Assembly: GCA_017562135.1 (NCBI GenBank)
Contig: QEYB01001046.1
Location: 5,084,001 to 5,148,000, forward strand
Reading direction: 5' to 3'
DNA length: 64,000 nt
Source of the DNA: Dipylidium caninum
Taxonomy: Eukaryota; Platyhelminthes; Cestoda; Cyclophyllidea; Dipylidiidae
The translations under genes were made by a program, and so were the position numbers. Below, piece by piece: positions 63,392 to 64,000 of the stretch (position 1 is the first letter of the stretch; each line of letters opens with the position of its first letter). A model generated the notes under the pieces. That model was not told the origin of the DNA. It saw only the letters and a list, made by a program, of their open reading frames with translations, and searched no databases.

Positions 63392-64000
63392 TCAGTCATC
63401 AAAAACAAGGGGAATGAAATCGGGCACAGGATAAACGTCTCTAAGAGACTCGATCTGATGAGACCTTGCCCCAGGAGCATCATTTACCTCAGCATCAGTT
63501 AAAGATGTTTCCCGTACTACAGGCTGTTCGGATCTCTTTGGTGGTCCCCATACATGACGTTTTGTGCACTAAAAACAAAAGGCAAAATTCCGTATCGCAA
63601 GCAAATAGTTTAATAACATGCATAAAAAAACTAACCTCTCGTCCATTTTCACACCGTCCATGGCTAAAGCTAGGGCATACAGGCGCATTTTCAGGATATA
63701 TTATATGAAGAAATGGACAGGCGTTGCGGTGACAATTGCCACTAGAAAAGAATTCACACTGCGGGAGCCGACAGGGGTCAAGGACATGGGCCAGGGGACA
63801 CTTTTCCTCGCCCAGTAAGCATGCGTGTTGAAGGAACCTGTGTGAATAACAAGTCCAGAAGCTATGGCAAAGGTCCAATCAAAAACGTTGGATGGCAGGT
63901 GAAAACTCACTTAGGACACAGTCGAAGGTAACTGGGATCGTGCGGAAAGCGGCAATTTTTTTCGTTGCGACAACGACCGGTTTTCACATAATATGAACAA
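63392..64000 (-). CDS. ZC3H3: ZC3H3-type CCCH zinc-finger protein, 3' end (partial)
   Basis: Nuclear RNA-binding protein; animal ZC3H3 takes part in mRNA polyadenylation and export. Three exons are visible: 64000-63911 (cut by the window), 63837-63636 and 63568-63392, with introns of 73 and 67 nt. They encode 155 residues with four tandem CCCH fingers: CSYYVKTGRC-x5-C-x3-H, CPKFLQHAC-x6-C-x3-H, CEFFSSGNC-x4-C-x3-H and CPSFSHGRC-x5-C-x3-H. The last finger is split by the second intron (GRE then CTKRH). Spacing and the linkers between fingers follow the tandem array of ZC3H3 (finger, short Asp/Pro linker, Cys-Pro-x-Phe). After the fingers a ~50-residue tail ends PDFIPLVFDD. The finger order implies at least one more finger to the right of the window. 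Yth1/CPSF4 is the main alternative, but its five-finger array and zinc knuckle differ. Confidence 0.88.

Noticed and set aside
1..64000. CRISPR arrays, operons, ribosome binding sites, phage or insertion sequences of bacterial type
   Set aside because: The window is clearly from an intron-bearing animal genome; no regularly spaced direct repeats with unique spacers were seen.

Overview
This 64 kb window is eukaryotic. It best fits a flatworm (Platyhelminthes), most likely a tapeworm, although no single gene proves the genus. The reasons are: multi-exon genes with consensus GT-AG introns; three introns of only 36-40 nt at the 5' end of one gene, a habit known from parasitic flatworms; pyrimidine-rich 3' splice sites 3 nt and 12 nt upstream of start codons, which suits spliced-leader trans-splicing; decayed mariner copies; and strong alternation of GC-rich and AT-rich blocks.

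Layout. (1) 1-7.3 kb is GC-rich with no recognisable gene; it holds a few weak minus-strand exon candidates and a GTGGAC tandem repeat. (2) 7.37-21.21 kb, plus strand, is a nine-exon protocadherin with a signal peptide, seven cadherin repeats, one membrane helix and a ~386-residue cytoplasmic tail ending in a PDZ-ligand motif. (3) 21.2-29.1 kb is intergenic, with a decayed mariner transposase at 26.5-27.3 kb that sits where GC-rich sequence gives way to AT-rich sequence. (4) 29.085-34.112 kb, plus strand, is a nine-exon ELL (RNA polymerase II elongation factor) gene. One central exon encodes a psq/CENP-B-like helix-turn-helix not described for ELL. (5) 34.1-44.7 kb is GC-rich and without a supported gene. 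(6) 57.19 kb down to about 45.9 kb, minus strand, is a chain of phase-compatible exons for a low-complexity, Gln-rich, coiled-coil protein that I cannot name. (7) 57.2-63.4 kb is intergenic, with a G-run/CA-repeat block and a second decayed mariner. (8) 63.39-64.0 kb, minus strand, is the 3' end of a ZC3H3-type CCCH zinc-finger gene, cut by the window edge.

The genes do not form a pathway or operon. Two (ELL and ZC3H3) act in nuclear RNA synthesis and processing, and the protocadherin acts in cell adhesion and signalling. In every model the exons join in frame by hand-checked phases. That is the main support for internal exons outside conserved domains. No transcript or database search was available, so cytoplasmic-tail exons, the ELL helix-turn-helix exon and the unnamed minus-strand gene are predictions.
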